Source: Notolepis coatsorum (taxonomy: Eukaryota > Chordata > Actinopteri > Aulopiformes > Paralepididae). Taken from it: 64,000 nucleotides of DNA. The position numbers and the translations under genes are program-made. The DNA is taken from assembly GCA_963971535.1 (NCBI GenBank), contig OZ020589.1:82422860-82486859 (forward strand). Direction: 5' to 3'. Under the pieces are notes generated by a model. The model was not told the origin of the DNA and did not search any database. It was given only the letters and a program-made list of their open reading frames with translations. Of the stretch, positions 10,596-22,341 are shown piece after piece (positions within the stretch are counted from its first letter, which is position 1; each line of letters opens with the position of its first letter).

Positions 10596-11229
10596 GGTCA
10601 CTTCATCCCATTCCAACAAATTCACCCAAACCATGCCCACGTGGCATCTGTAGAGAGCACATGGTGGTGTACCTAATGAACTGGCAACTCACATCACTTC
10701 CTGGATCTACTAGGGGGTTTGTTATTTTCTTCTTTTGCTGTCACTGAGTGTCTTCTGATGCAGGATGGAGGTGGATGTCACCGGAGTTCAGTGCGTTGGT
10801 CACTTGACTGATGCCAGAGGAAACTAAGTCTCCCCCCCCCCCATTGAGTACAAAGTCATTACAGACCATGCCAGATCCAATTAGTCACACAGAGTCTGGA
10901 GCTCCACAAGGAAGAAACAGGAGAACGATTGAGAGGGGAGGAGGCACGGGCAGGTGATCGTTTTGTGAGGAAATAGTTGAGGCTCCTCTGATTAAAAAAA
11001 AAAGTGGGGAAAAAACAGTCTTTACGCTAAAGTGCACAAGCGAATTTGCAGATGATGGTCAACTTTATCTGCCTGCCGTGTGCCACGATAAGAGTTAGCA
11101 TATTTTTCTAGAGTCCACTGAAGTTAAATCATTTTCTCTGAATGAGAGATTAGTCTGGAGGAGGGAAGAGTTCCCCTGGGAGACAGAGCTTTTTGTTTCA
11201 TATTTGACTTAGCTAATGACTCACTATAG
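10596..11229. other. No gene seen
   Basis: Apparently unique sequence with a short poly-C run near 10835. No gene supported. Confidence 0.45.
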
Positions 11230-11490
11230 CTTACATTTTCCAATTTTCCGCCTGGCTAACTGACAACGGCCTTCGTTGAGTCTTGTCCACGTTTGACCTG
11301 GAATCCAGTAATTTTTTGTCTGTCACAGTCGGAAATGAGAATGAACAAAATCGTGTGTCGACTTTTTTTCCTCTCAGTAATTGCATTGTATTTGCGTAGT
11401 TGCCGTTTTAATGGAGCAGTGTGTTTAAATGAGGAACATTCATTATTTTGTGATTTCATTTGCATTTTATTATGCATGCCTTGGAAAAGT
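11230..11490. promoter_or_regulatory. Candidate conserved non-coding block
   Basis: This AT-rich but non-repetitive block contains words typical of homeodomain and POU sites (CATTTGCATTTTATTATGCAT near 11458-11477, which includes an ATTTGCAT octamer-like match). No frame resembles a protein family. The call is an inference from composition and lack of repeat similarity; without a comparison to other fish it is only a suggestion. Confidence 0.25.
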
Positions 11491-11630
11491 CTGACTTATT
11501 TTCAGCCAGGAAGCACATCGCAATCAGATTTGGACTTCCTGTGAGGTGAGGATTCGGTACGGTAGTCTTTGCTCCAAGTTGGAAATCATTGAAATGCACA
11601 GGAAGTCAAGCTTATCTGTAGAGCAAAAGG

Positions 11631-11681
11631 AAGGACACACATGCATGTGTGCACACACATACACACACATACACATACACT
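11631..11681 (+). repeat. Short (CA)n-rich tract
   Basis: Interrupted CACACA/CATACA repeats about 50 bases long. Confidence 0.8.
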
Positions 11682-13180
11682 CATTATGCCAGTATGCTTC
11701 CCCGCCTTTGAGAGCAAGCCTTTTGTAATCGCGTTTGATTAAATGGGGAACAATTGGTGAAGATGTGAGACTTGGCTATTCAATGTGATATTAATTCATC
11801 AAAGGGAGGTGGAGGGGGAAACTGGAGGGAGGGGAACATTTAGAAAAAAATATTGAGCCTGGAGGAGTTATCAGGAGGCCAATAAAAGAGCTATTCGTCT
11901 TTGTTCCCTGGACACCGGAGGGAAGCAAGGGCAGCTCTTCCCAGATACATTAAAAAAGCTGCAATGGCCAAGCTCTTGGCATAGACGACACTGTGCAATG
12001 TAGGCTGTCTCTGGAGATGGGCCGGGAATAGAGAGTTTAATCAATATCTACACTTTACTATTCCTCCGGAAACCTCGCACATGGCTTTACACACAGGGCA
12101 AGAGCGCTCAGCGTTCATTAATGCATGCCGTCCCCCGCCTTAAATGGCCATTTTAAAAGTCACTGGATTATTTTTATCACTTTTTAATGGAACCCTATAG
12201 ACACAGCTGTGGAATTGCCAAGGTTTGACAAAGCCTTTTTTCTTTATTCTGTTATGACTATAGGACAATACGCCACACTATTTAACAGAGTCAAGTTTTA
12301 CGGAACATGAATCTTCTTCTATCTTGTTCCTCTCTTCCTCTGTTACATTCTAGAATGCTGTCAGTGTGTGTTGGTTGGGGGGTGCAGAGACACAGGGAGA
12401 GAGATACAGTAGATAGCATTCTGATGTGTGCTTGTGCGTGTAAGCTCTGTGTGCAGTGCTTAACATGAGATCAGCGTCCCGCCAGTTCCCAGGGTTCAAG
12501 TGTCAAGTGTGCAGTGTGTGCAAAAGCTGTGGCGAGTTCCTCCGCACCATATGTACCTCTGAATACCAGCCACCATGACAGATGTGGAGAAGAAAGGAAC
12601 CATGGCAGCCATGTCGGGTCCTGCTGATCAAGCAGCACGTGGTGGAATGACACAGTTCTGGGACAGCAGGACTGTAGCATCAGCGTCTTCGTTCAGGCAA
12701 CAGTGCACGATAGTCTCCTGGGGAAGATGTGGAGATTTAACTTGACTAGCAATATTCTGTCGGGTCAGGTCTGATCTGGAAGAGCAGCTCGCTCACACAC
12801 AGCCAGATCCAGAGTCAGTCTACTCCAGGCTGTCTGTCCATATGATCTGGGATGAAATCAGTGCCTTTCCCCGGCACTCATCAGGATGGCCCTCAGCTGT
12901 TCTCCTGAGAACTGACATGAGACCAACGCTCCTCAGCATAGTGCTTCCTGCCACAGATGGGAGACTAGCTGTTACAGGTATCCTGTTGTTGACGAGATCC
13001 TACAGCATTTTTCTTTCTGTCCGCGACAGAGTATAGATTTTGGCCACGGCTGTGAGGCTTGTCTCTGAGCCGGCTGTCTGAATGACGGAGCAGGCGTTGG
13101 CAGTCACCTGGGGTGCTGCGGGGCTCGGCGCTGACGTCGCTGCATTCTGCTCCTGCTGCTTGTCAGTGGCAGGCCGGGAG
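11682..13180. other. No gene seen
   Basis: Largely unique sequence. The block ATTAATGCATGCC…TTTAAATGGCCATTTTAAAA near 12115-12160 is AT-rich and could be regulatory, but nothing coding can be supported. The minus-strand frame at 13000-13188 has no recognisable domain. Confidence 0.4.
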
Positions 13181-13184
13181 CTCT

Positions 13185-13262
13185 TCATTAATTTCCCCTC
13201 CGCTATTAATTAGCCATGCGCCGGAGATGCCGGCTTAATTAGACCACCGGGCCCGGCACTCC
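13185..13262. promoter_or_regulatory. Cluster of TAAT-core motifs, possible enhancer piece
   Basis: Within 65 bases there are CATTAATTTCC, CTATTAATTAGCC and GCTTAATTAGACC, i.e. three separated TAATTA/TTAAT homeodomain-type cores on a GC-rich background. Possible conserved regulatory element; not proven. Confidence 0.25.
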
Positions 13263-14179
13263 TCCCACTCTCATTACTGTCATAACCGATTCCTATTGAT
13301 CATTTAGGAAAACCAAGGAAGATGTTTTTAGCTAGAGTCATGGTTTGCTAGTTTTGGTAATGTCTGTTAATAGCTCAGCCTGGATTCGGGGCTAGTGATG
13401 GAGTGGGCGCCTCACATGGGGAGTCATACTGTATGTCTGATGGGAAGGTTTAGTACTTTTCTCCCCCTGAGGAATCCCTGTTTCTACATGCTCATGCTAT
13501 TATTTTCTCCCCTCTTGCTGAAGGAGATCTTCTAATGTACTGATAAATTTAATATTTGCACACAAAGGATATATGGAGACCATGTAACATCAACAGAGGT
13601 TTGTCATTATTATAGCCAAAACATTAACTGGAACCTCCCTGGACGCTCTTCCATCTTCTAGCTTTGATTTTCAGAGCCTCTCCTTGATACAGGAAGCAAA
13701 ACCCAGAAGACTAAAACTAAAATGAGGCCCATTGATCCTCACTGTGCACAGTGCAGTAAAAGTGAACTTGTTTGGTGCTTAACACAAGTACTGAATGAGT
13801 GTTTTTCAATGTTATGGGTGAACACAGGGCTTATGTCTACTATCTCATGTTTATACTGAATGTGTTGTCCGGTGCCAACCACTCTCCAAGGTCTGACTAG
13901 ATACATAATGACATAATGCTTCAACATAGGGAGGTTTGGCGTGTGAATCATAGAAAGGTGGGAGCTACTGTAGCATGGCATGGTTCTGGGATGCTGGAAC
14001 TAACCATTGGGCCTTCCCGAGGTGTCGTGAGCCTAACTTGACCAAACACCAGTGAAGGGGGTGCCCACTTGATAACCCTAGTGATATGCTGGCTCTTGCT
14101 GCTTGTTTATTATTTTGCTTACAAATATATTGCTTATACAACAAGTAAATATATTACATCTTGTTGTATCTACATTTAT
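13263..14179. other. No gene seen
   Basis: No supported gene, RNA or repeat. Confidence 0.4.
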
Positions 14180-14287
14180 GATCTAGCTCTATCACTTTAG
14201 GTGTGTACTGTGTCTGATCTAGCTCTATCAATTTAGGCTTGTGCTGTGTCTGATCTAGCTTTATCACTTTAGGTTCATGCTGTTTGC
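14180..14287 (+). repeat. Three-copy 36-bp tandem repeat
   Basis: Units start GATCTAGCTCTATCA at 14180, 14216 and 14252. Because 36 is a multiple of three, the minus-strand frame (14154-14348) reads a 12-residue repeat of the form KVIELDQTQYTP. No protein family is recognised; the frame is probably fortuitous. Confidence 0.85.
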
Positions 14288-15096
14288 TTGCCTTCACCAT
14301 CTTGGTAGAAGTGAGGCTTTTGGACTGATGACAATGCTGATGAGGCAATTAAAGTTCCCGGCCTTAGCCCATCTTAGAGAAGATCAATCCTGTCCTCTAG
14401 CATCAGCTGGTGGGACCCCACATTCATTATTGCCTGCATAGGCTCCCTAATGGCATTGGATTTGTACTTAGGAGTCAACAGGGTTATTGGATCTCTGCTG
14501 CTGAGGCAATTGTCCTCCTCTGACTTTCCTTTGCATTGTCTCTGCTGTTGCTCTCCTTTAGTCCTGCATAATGAAGTAAGAGAATCCAAGCTCAAACGGG
14601 TATGGACAAGTTCTCATTGTCTTTCTTTCTTGTGGTAGAGGTAGAGTATTCAAACTTGTACTTTTCTGCAGCTGCTATCTTAGCTATCTTATTTGAAGAA
14701 ACGGTAGGAACGGTAGGTACGGGAGCGGGCGTGGTGGTGTTTGGTATACGGTGGAGTATTTCACTGAGTTTGTCCATGTATCCTCTCTCACACAGCAAAG
14801 CCTTTGATTAGCTTGGAGCCAGAGGGTGGCCATTCTCTAGAGGGCTCATTAGCTGTAATGACAATGCCAGGTTTTTAGAGCAAGCCAGTCAGAGACACGG
14901 ACAGCGGCGAGCCACGTCCCCTCCCTGTACACCTGCTTTCTTAAGGCCTTCCAGATTTTTACAACTCATTGCAGGTAGGGGTTGTTCCACACAGAGATTG
15001 ACTTCTAATGATGCCCTCTTTTTCACTTCTTCACAAAAAATGGTTTTGTTCTGCAGGGCATATTGTTATCCCCATTTGCTGTTACACTCTTATACA
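14288..15096. other. No gene seen
   Basis: Adjacent minus-strand frames at 14374-14595 and 14592-14798 overlap by four bases but match no family I recognise. Confidence 0.35.
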
Positions 15097-15311
<215 letters not shown>

Positions 15312-15537
15312 TCTTAATTCATTATTAATTATTCATAATGTAAAAGTGGTTTGACATTGAGCTCCAGGTCAAATTCCACAGTTTAGCCTGAGAACCTGGA
15401 AAACATTGGTGCTTTCTGCCATCTTTTATCTTTTACTTGAGTATAGTTTTGAGGTGCTTATACTTTACGTGTGTGTTTCCGTTTTACAGAATGTTTCAAA
15501 GGATATACATTTATCTGAATGTATCTGAATATCTCTT

Positions 15538-16137
15538 TTGCATACAAAATATGTTGTTGGTTACACAACAAAATGTATTGATGACTGTGTCCCACGGATT
15601 AACATCAGAACATTCCCCAACCAGAAGCCATGGATGAATGGAGAAGTACAGGCTAGGCTTAAAGCTTGGACTGCTGCCTACAACTCTGGGGACCTGGACG
15701 ACTACAGGAAGTCGAGGTACCAGCTCCAGAAGGCAATCAAGGTTGCAAAGAGACAATACAGGGCCAAGGTAGGGTCAAACTACCATGGTTCTAACACTAA
15801 AAACATGTTGTCTGGACTAAAAACAATCACAGACTATAAAGGGAAAATGACCAGTTCCGTAGAGGTGTCTGCTTCCCTCCCAGAGGAGCTTAACACCTTC
15901 TATGCACGGTTTGAGGACAACACCCTTGCTGTGGATATCACACTGAACCAGGACTCCTGCCCATTGGAACTAGCTAGGGAAGAAGTGTGTAAAACCTTTA
16001 CAAGGGTTAACACACACAAGGCTCCTGGCCCAGATGGTATCCCTGGCAGAGTACCCAGGGTGTGTGCAGAAGACCTGGCAGATGTCTTCACGGACATCTT
16101 CAACACATCTCTGCTACTGTTCATAGTCCCCACATGA
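15538..16137 (+). pseudogene. L2 linker and RT N-terminus
   Basis: Contains FPNQKPWMNGEVQARLKAWT, the conserved post-endonuclease NQKPW motif of L2 elements, then ITDYKGKM, LNTFYARFEDN and the RT block 0 [20 protein letters not shown] with [11 protein letters not shown]. The reading shifts frame near 16120 into the next segment. No endonuclease domain remains. Confidence 0.75.
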
Positions 16138-16631
16138 AGAAGACCACCATTGTCCCTGTCCCCAAGAAAGCAAAAGTCCTCTACCTGAATGACTACCACC
16201 CTGTAGCTCTCACTTCCAAACTCATGAAGTGCTTTGAGCGGATGGTCAAAACCCACATCACCTCCTCACTACCGGACACATTGGACCCACTACAGTTCGT
16301 CTACAGACCAAACAGGTCTACAGACGACGCCATCGCCATCACCCTCTACACCGCCCTCTCCCACCTGGACCAGAGGGACACATATGTGAGAATGCTGTTT
16401 ATCGACTACAGCTCAGCATTCAACACCATTGTGCCCTCCAAACTCACCATCAAACTCAGGGACCTAGGACTCAAGCCAGCCATGTGCAGCTGGATCCAGG
16501 ATTTCCTTACAGGCAGACCCCAGGCTGTGAGGATGGGCTCCATCACCTCCTCCACACTGACTCTCAGCACCGGTGCCCCCCAAGAGCTGCGTACTACTCA
16601 GCCTCCTGCTGTACTCCCTGTTCACACATGA
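16136..16631 (+). pseudogene. L2 reverse transcriptase palm, frame-broken
   Basis: Carries [59 protein letters not shown] and the catalytic-Asp block [18 protein letters not shown], ending at a damaged STGAPQELR where [10 protein letters not shown] is expected. Downstream remnants ([18 protein letters not shown]; a FADD changed to FTDG) lie near 16650-16710, so the catalytic box is destroyed. Confidence 0.75.
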
Positions 16632-17357
16632 CTGTGTGGCCACATAGAGCTCCAACACCATCATCAAGTTTACTGACGGCACGACAGTCATTGGCCTGAT
16701 CACCGGAAATGACTAGTCGAAGTTTAAAGAGGAAGTGAGTGCACTGGCAACATGGTGCCAGGATAACAACCTCCACCTCAACATCAGCAAAACGAAGGAG
16801 CTCATCGTGGACTACAGGAAGTCCAAGGGGGGAGAGCACGCCCCCATTCACACTGCAACTTTTACGGGTGCACTATTGAGAGTATCCTGACTGGCTGCAT
16901 CACTGCCTGGTATGGCAACTGCTCAGCCACCGACCCTCTGCAAAGGGTGGTGAAGTCAACACATCACCAGGACTGAGCTGCCAGCCATGGGCGACCTCTA
17001 CCTGCAACATTCTCAGAGACCACAGTCACCCCAGTCACAAACTTTTCACTCTGTTACTGTCTGGCAAACGGTACAGGAGCATCCGCACGAGAACCAGCAG
17101 GTTCAGGCACAGCTTTTTCCCACAGGCCACAAGACTCCTGAACAAGGACATGAACAGGAGATAGCCCTATAAAAAAAACTCTTGAACACACACACCTCTT
17201 AAAAAACTCTTAAACACACACACACACACACACACACACATGCACCTTATCATGCACAATCACTACTCGCAAGACACTTTCTGTAAATAATTGTAAATAT
17301 TTTACCTTACCTTATATTTTATTTTGATGTTACTTTGATTTGATTTTGATTTGATAT

Positions 17358-18795
17358 TTTTTATTTTCGTGTCTTACATACAGATGTATGCCCAGCCCAT
17401 ATGGGCTTACAAGACACATAACAATAAGTATATAATAATATACTTTACCAATTACTTAACAAATGACATAGACCAAGATGGCCATAAAAAAAGAAAAATA
17501 CAAGAAAATACAATAAAACGTAATATAACACAAGCTGTACTCAATGTAAATAAACAGAAAAACAGAAAAACAAGGTGAATTCAAATACAATTATATAGGA
17601 TACAGTGTGTTTTGTCTCAGGTGCCATGCCTTCTCCAAAAATCCTGCAAAACCGAAGATGTCCTCCACAAAAAAACAACTCAACATACAGCTCTCAGACT
17701 GCCAAAACAAATCTGGGTTTGCAATTTGAATTTTTTCAAATAAAGCCCTCCTCAAAGTGGTGTACAAAGGGCAATAAAAAACAAAATGATATTCATCCTC
17801 CACCACTCCCAGATCACACAGAACACACAGCCGCTCCTCCTCAGGTTTACCCTGGAATCTACCCACTTCCACAGCCAATGGCAGGGTGCCAGACCTCAAC
17901 TGGGCACACAGAGACCTCCGTCTTCTCTTTAAGTTTAACATTACATAAGGTTCAGTAAAATACTCATTTTTAATTGCAATATATTTTCTAAGTTTAGGTT
18001 TTTTCAAAATCTCCACCTTCCACTTATCCTGATGGATTGTTGATAATTTTGTTTTAATTATGTGAACCTTACACTGCAAATTGTTCATAAAAATCATACT
18101 CAAGTCAGTAGAAGAAAAAATCATAGACATCTCTCTTGACCAGGGATGACCGTGTGCTCTGTCCCAATTAAAAATCTTTTTAGTCACCCTGCCATTTGGC
18201 AGCTGGACCAGGCGGTTCCATAACCTCACCATTTCACCCTTTTGCTTGACCAAGCAAGAATCCCACCCCATGTCCCCTTCTATAGCCCCTTTTGGTGTGT
18301 ATTTATGGACTCCTAAAAAGTATCTTATGGCCCGGTTCTGGATCGCATTACATTCAGGAGCATCATCAAAACCCCATACTCCAGCAGCATAAAACAAAAC
18401 AGAACCCACCATTGAATCAAATAATTGTGTATATGTTGAAAACCCAAGGTCAGTGCACACTTTCATTTTACTCAACACGCCCCCTAGCGCCCTTCCTGCT
18501 GACTCAGACATTATTTTCCTTCCTTCTATGAAGCACATGTACTCATTAAAGGTAAAACCAAGATATTTATAAGAATGTGTGTAAATCAGAGGCGTTGGTC
18601 CAAATTGAAACTTATGACTACTCTGCTGTTCGTGTTTTTTCCTAAAGTGCATAATCTGTGTTTTTTCACTGTTAATCGCAAGTCTCCATTTCATGCACCA
18701 AGAACTCATAATATTCAACATGTTTTGTAAATTTGCTTCGTTTTCTGCAAACAAAACAATATCATCAGCGTACAATAAAATACTTAGGATTATAT
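17358..18795 (-). mobile_element. 5'-truncated LINE, unassigned APE-type clade
   Basis: A minus-strand LINE consisting of the RT catalytic box, thumb, C-terminal domain and an AT-rich 3' UTR. It begins exactly at the MYADD box, so the fingers and endonuclease were lost on insertion. It is flanked by L2 pieces on both sides (15520-17355 and 18800-18990). Confidence 0.75.
17591..18775 (-). CDS. Reverse transcriptase C-terminal half (open, 5'-truncated)
   Basis: A 394-codon uninterrupted frame starting at the catalytic box YADDIVLFAENEANLQNMLN and running through KWRLAINSEKTQIMHFRKKH, YKYLGFTFNEY, GSVLFYAAGVWGF and RAIRYFLGVHKYTPKGAIEG to a C-terminal Cys/His cluster, CVLCDLGVVEDEYHFVFYCP, typical of several fish LINE families. 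The frame is open over its whole length, implying a young insertion, but it lacks the RT fingers and cannot be active. The true protein extended further N-terminal than the ATG given. Confidence 0.75.
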   Translation of the reverse strand: MYADDIVLFAENEANLQNMLNIMSSWCMKWRLAINSEKTQIMHFRKKHEQQSSHKFQFGPTPLIYTHSYKYLGFTFNEYMCFIEGRKIMSESAGRALGGVLSKMKVCTDLGFSTYTQLFDSMVGSVLFYAAGVWGFDDAPECNAIQNRAIRYFLGVHKYTPKGAIEGDMGWDSCLVKQKGEMVRLWNRLVQLPNGRVTKKIFNWDRAHGHPWSREMSMIFSSTDLSMIFMNNLQCKVHIIKTKLSTIHQDKWKVEILKKPKLRKYIAIKNEYFTEPYVMLNLKRRRRSLCAQLRSGTLPLAVEVGRFQGKPEEERLCVLCDLGVVEDEYHFVFYCPLYTTLRRALFEKIQIANPDLFWQSESCMLSCFFVEDIFGFAGFLEKAWHLRQNTLYPI

Positions 18796-18799
18796 TATC

Positions 18800-18990
18800 T
18801 ATTGGAATACCAAGATTGGCTTGCTTGATTTCTTACTACTACTACCTATTGTTACCATTCTTGTATTCATTGATGTTTCTTAATTGTGCACTGTTGAGTC
18901 TGAGCTCGAAACACAATAATTGCATTACTTGCAATGCCCCCTGTATTGTTGTGTATTTGACAAATAAATAACTTGAACTTGAACTTGAAT
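18800..18990 (+). repeat. L2-like 3'-end fragment
   Basis: Ends in AATAAATAACTTGAACTTGAACTTGAAT, the (ACTTGA)n tail of the L2 group. Only 3' UTR is present. Confidence 0.7.
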
Positions 18991-19028
18991 GTGATAAGTT
19001 AATGAAACTTTCAAAGTTTAAGTCTGCT

Positions 19029-19519
19029 TTAAGGGGAATGCCACCCATTTGAAGAATTAACATATGTTCTTCCTCGGCCGGTTCAGTCTCCTGAAGCTAT
19101 ATTTCTTTGGAGAGAACATCCAATCTGTGATGTAACTAGGATGTGAAATATGTTGCTGCTCCATCGAAAATTAATGGAGATCTGACTTTATGAGGCCATA
19201 CAATGTTTGTGTGAGCTCTTACAACCACATTAGGTTTATTATGGTTCAGACATTCTAGCAATGCAAGAATATAAACCCAATTTGGGTGAAAGACCTCACA
19301 CAAACATTTTATATATTATATATTATAAAGTCAGATCCTCATCCATTGTCTATGGAGCAGCCCCAGATTTTACATCCCAGTTACAACACCGAATGGAGAG
19401 TCTCTCTCTGATTTCTAGATTTAGATGAGAGTGGTGTGTGTTCACAAACAGACTGAACTGTCCAGGGACACACGAAGAACACAATGTGAATTCCTAAAAT
19501 CGGCAGCATCCCCCTTTAA
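19029..19519. mobile_element. TTAA-flanked MITE with long imperfect inverted arms
   Basis: TTAAGGGGAATGCC at the left and GGCAGCATCCCCCTTTAA at the right form inverted ends flanked by TTAA (19029-19032 and 19516-19519). Inner arms (19126-19228 and 19291-19391) are inverted copies of each other, sharing AGATCTGACTTTAT and ATGTTTGTGTGAG. No coding potential. The ends resemble those of the MITE at 52009-52438. Confidence 0.75.
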
Positions 19520-19623
19520 GAGGCAGAATCAGAAATAACAAAACTAAATCAACAATCACTTAAACGTAACCTGTAGAGAGGTCAAGTGTTGAATTCCCCA
19601 GAATACTGAAACACAGGAAGGTT

Positions 19624-21121
19624 TGATTGATTGATTGATTGAAAAGTGTATTAACAGATTGCAGAATGGGTACAGTACAGTACAGCTCAATACATACAAT
19701 TGTTAAGGGGATGCAGACCAGAGAAAGACTTTCGTCTTGTTTACATCAGGGTCCCCCATTTTCAATTCATCATAACATATATGACATACACAACATACAG
19801 ATAGACAGTACTGCTACATCTATACATTTATGACATACCAGATTTGCAAATACAGTACTGTTTGTGATACAAAAGTGTCCAGAAAAAGAGTGTATATACA
19901 TTTGACGTAGAAACTGTACATTGGAGGAGGTTGGGTAGGTGGGGGGGGGGGGGGGGGGTAGGGGACATTGGAATTCTGACAAAGCCATACTTGGTCATTT
20001 ACTGTACAACTGGGTTAGGACATTTGTAGGGGCCAGTTTCGAATTGCAGTCTCCCGTGGGTGTTTTTTGAGAGTGTTTTTGAAGGTGGGTAGTGATTCAC
20101 ATTCCTTTACAGCTTTGGGTAGGGCGTTCCACATTGATGTGGCATAATTGCGAAACGTGTTTAGTCCCTTGTTTGAGCCGAATCTGGGTTTAACATGATT
20201 AGTGGAGCTCCCTCTGGTGTTGTGATCGTGGTATTCACTGACCTTTGGGAAGTATTTTTACATGTACATGGGTACCTTGGTTGTGTAGTGTATCTCGTAG
20301 ACCAGGCCCATTGCAAGTTGCTGTACTCTGATGTCTACTCTAAGCCATCCTAGGTTGTCAAAGTGGGCAGGGGTGAGGTGGGTTCTAGGAGTCAGGTCAA
20401 GCAGTAGTCTGACTAGTTTGTTTTGAGATGTTTGTAATTTGTTTTTTAGTGCCTTTGAGGTGCTTTGGTACCATGAGGTGCAAGCATAGTCGTAGTACCA
20501 TTGAATGAGTGCTCCTGCCAGAGTCTTCAGGGTATTCTTGTTTACCAGAGAGGAGATCCGGTACAAGAATCGAGTTCGTTGGTTGACTTTTTTTTATTAC
20601 ATTGGCTGCCATTTTGTCACAGGAAACATTAGCCTCTAGGATAGAACCCAGGTAGGTAATTTCATCTTTCCTTGTGACAATATTGTCACCCACTGCAACT
20701 GAGAAGCCGTCGGTCTTGCTGAGTTTGTTATTTGAACCGAAGAGAATGGACTCTGTTTTGCCCATGTGTAATGATAGTTTGTTGTCTGCGAGCCATATGC
20801 AGATTTTGCCTAGTTCCGAGCTGAGGGCTTTTTCAACCTGTAACTTGTTCTTGTCAGAGACCAGCAGGGCCGAGTCGTCCGCAAACAGGAACAAGTTGCA
20901 GTCACAAGCTGAGGACATGTCATTTGCATAAATTAGGAATAGTAGTGGTCCTAGTATGCTTCCTTGTGGAACACCACAGCTCACTGTGAGGGGGGGGGGG
21001 GGTAGGGTACCTTTTATCTCCACCATCTGTTCTCTCCCCTCCAGGTAGGATTGTATCCAGCTCACTGATAGACTATCAAAACCAATTGCTTTTAGCTTGT
21101 CAATCAGAATGGTGAGTATTC
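19624..21121 (-). mobile_element. LINE B copy 2, 3' part
   Basis: The 3' UTR with a (TTGA)n tail (19624-19642), the RT C-terminus and the palm up to the point where a younger L2 has inserted. Its 5' continuation resumes at 22841. Here the C-terminal block lost from copy 1 is preserved (minus-strand words NTRGSSTNHVKPRFGSNKG and WNALPKAVKE at about 20060-20235). A 15-base poly-G lies at about 19943-19958. Confidence 0.85.
20258..21121 (-). pseudogene. LINE B reverse transcriptase, FADD box to C-terminus
   Basis: Minus-strand frames 20397-21179 and 20258-20566 carry [99 protein letters not shown] and LVRLLLDLTPRTHLTPAHFD. One frameshift near 20585 separates them. The RT is otherwise better preserved than in copy 1. 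The first residues of the longer open frame come from the inserted L2 junction and are not native. Confidence 0.8.
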
Positions 21122-21137
21122 TGATTAATAGTATCAG

Positions 21138-22341
21138 TATTATCCCTGTACCCAAAAAATCCAAGCCTGCTTGCCTCAACGACTACCGCCCTGTAGCTCT
21201 CACCTCCATAGCCATGAAGTGCTTTGAGAAGCTAGTAAAGGGCTACATCTGCTCCTCCCTCCCCATCAACATGGACCCCCTGCAATTTGCATACCGCCCC
21301 AACAGGTCCACGGAGGACGCCATAGCCCATGTGCTGCACACAGCAGCATCACACCTGGACAAGAGGCAGGGGAACTATGTGAGAATGCTATTCATCGACT
21401 ACAGCTCGGCATTCAATACCATAGTCCCCTCCATACTCATAGCCAAGCTCAGGGACCTGGGCTTGGGCTATGACCTCTGCCAGTGGGTCTTGGACTTCCT
21501 GACTGGCAGACCCCAGGTGGTGAGAGCAGGCAACTGCACCTCCTCATCCATCACCCTCAACATAGGGGCCCCCCAGGGCTGTGTTCTGAGTCCCCTCCTC
21601 TACTCCCTGTACACACACGACTGTGTGGCCCAGCGGAGTAGCAATACAATCATCAAATTTGCTGACGACACAGTGGTGGTGGGCCTGATCTCTGCCAACG
21701 ACGAGAGGGCCTACCTGGAAGAGGTCAAGGTCCTGGCGGGATGGTGCCAGGAAAACAGCCTCTCCCTGAACGTCAGCAAAACAAAGGAGATGATTGTGGA
21801 CTTCAGGAGGTCGGGGGTCAAGGACTACAGCCCCCTCAGCATCGACGGGGCACCGGTTGAGAGAGTCAACAGCTTTAAGTACCTCGGAGCCTACATATCC
21901 GAGGACTTGACATGGACCACACACATTGACAGTGTTGTGAAGAAGGCACGACAACGCCTCTACTTCCTCAGGCGCCTAAGGAAGTTCCAAGTCAGTCAGA
22001 AGATCCTTAAGAACTTCTACTCATGTACAATAGAGAGCATCTTGACCGGCAACATCACCTCCTGGTTTGGGAATAGCACTGCACAAGACCGAAGCAGACT
22101 ACAAAGAGTGACACGTTCAGCCGAACGCACAATTGGAGGGGGGCTCCCCACCCTCGAGAACATTTACAACAAGCGTTGCAAGGGCAAGGCTAAGAGAATC
22201 ATTAAAGACTCCAGTCACCCGAACAACTGCCTCTTTGAACTGCTGCGGTCAGGCAAGCGATACCGGAGTCTCAAGGCGAGCACAGAAAGACTCAGAAGAA
22301 GCTTCTATCCCCAGGCCATCAGGCTGCTAAACGAACAATGA
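21138..22341 (+). CDS. L2 reverse transcriptase, uninterrupted but 5'-truncated
   Basis: The open frame formally starts at 21097 inside the host element; L2 coding begins near residue 15 of 414 ([18 protein letters not shown]). It contains [37 protein letters not shown], the catalytic-Asp block [15 protein letters not shown] (Asp at about 101), [20 protein letters not shown], the FADD box at about 188-191, and the C-terminal [14 protein letters not shown]. No stop or frameshift, so this is a recent copy. The endonuclease and RT block 0 are absent, so it is not autonomous. Confidence 0.85.

Larger units (their letters stand above)
15520..17355 (+). mobile_element. Decayed L2-clade LINE (Maui-like)
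   Basis: A plus-strand L2 copy from the endonuclease-RT linker to a TGATTTTGATTTGATTTGATA tail at about 17335-17357. Stop codons, frameshifts and deletions split the RT, and it is clearly more diverged than the L2 copies at 21138 and 39496. It ends head-on against the 3' end of the minus-strand LINE at 17358. A (CA)n run lies in its 3' UTR (17213-17240). Confidence 0.8.

Noticed and set aside
13000..13188. 62-codon minus-strand frame as a host exon
   Set aside because: No acceptor/donor pair in phase and no recognisable domain.
14154..14798. Chain of minus-strand frames as a retroelement gag
   Set aside because: Compatible in order but lacking zinc knuckles or any other gag hallmark; the repeat at 14180-14287 explains one frame.
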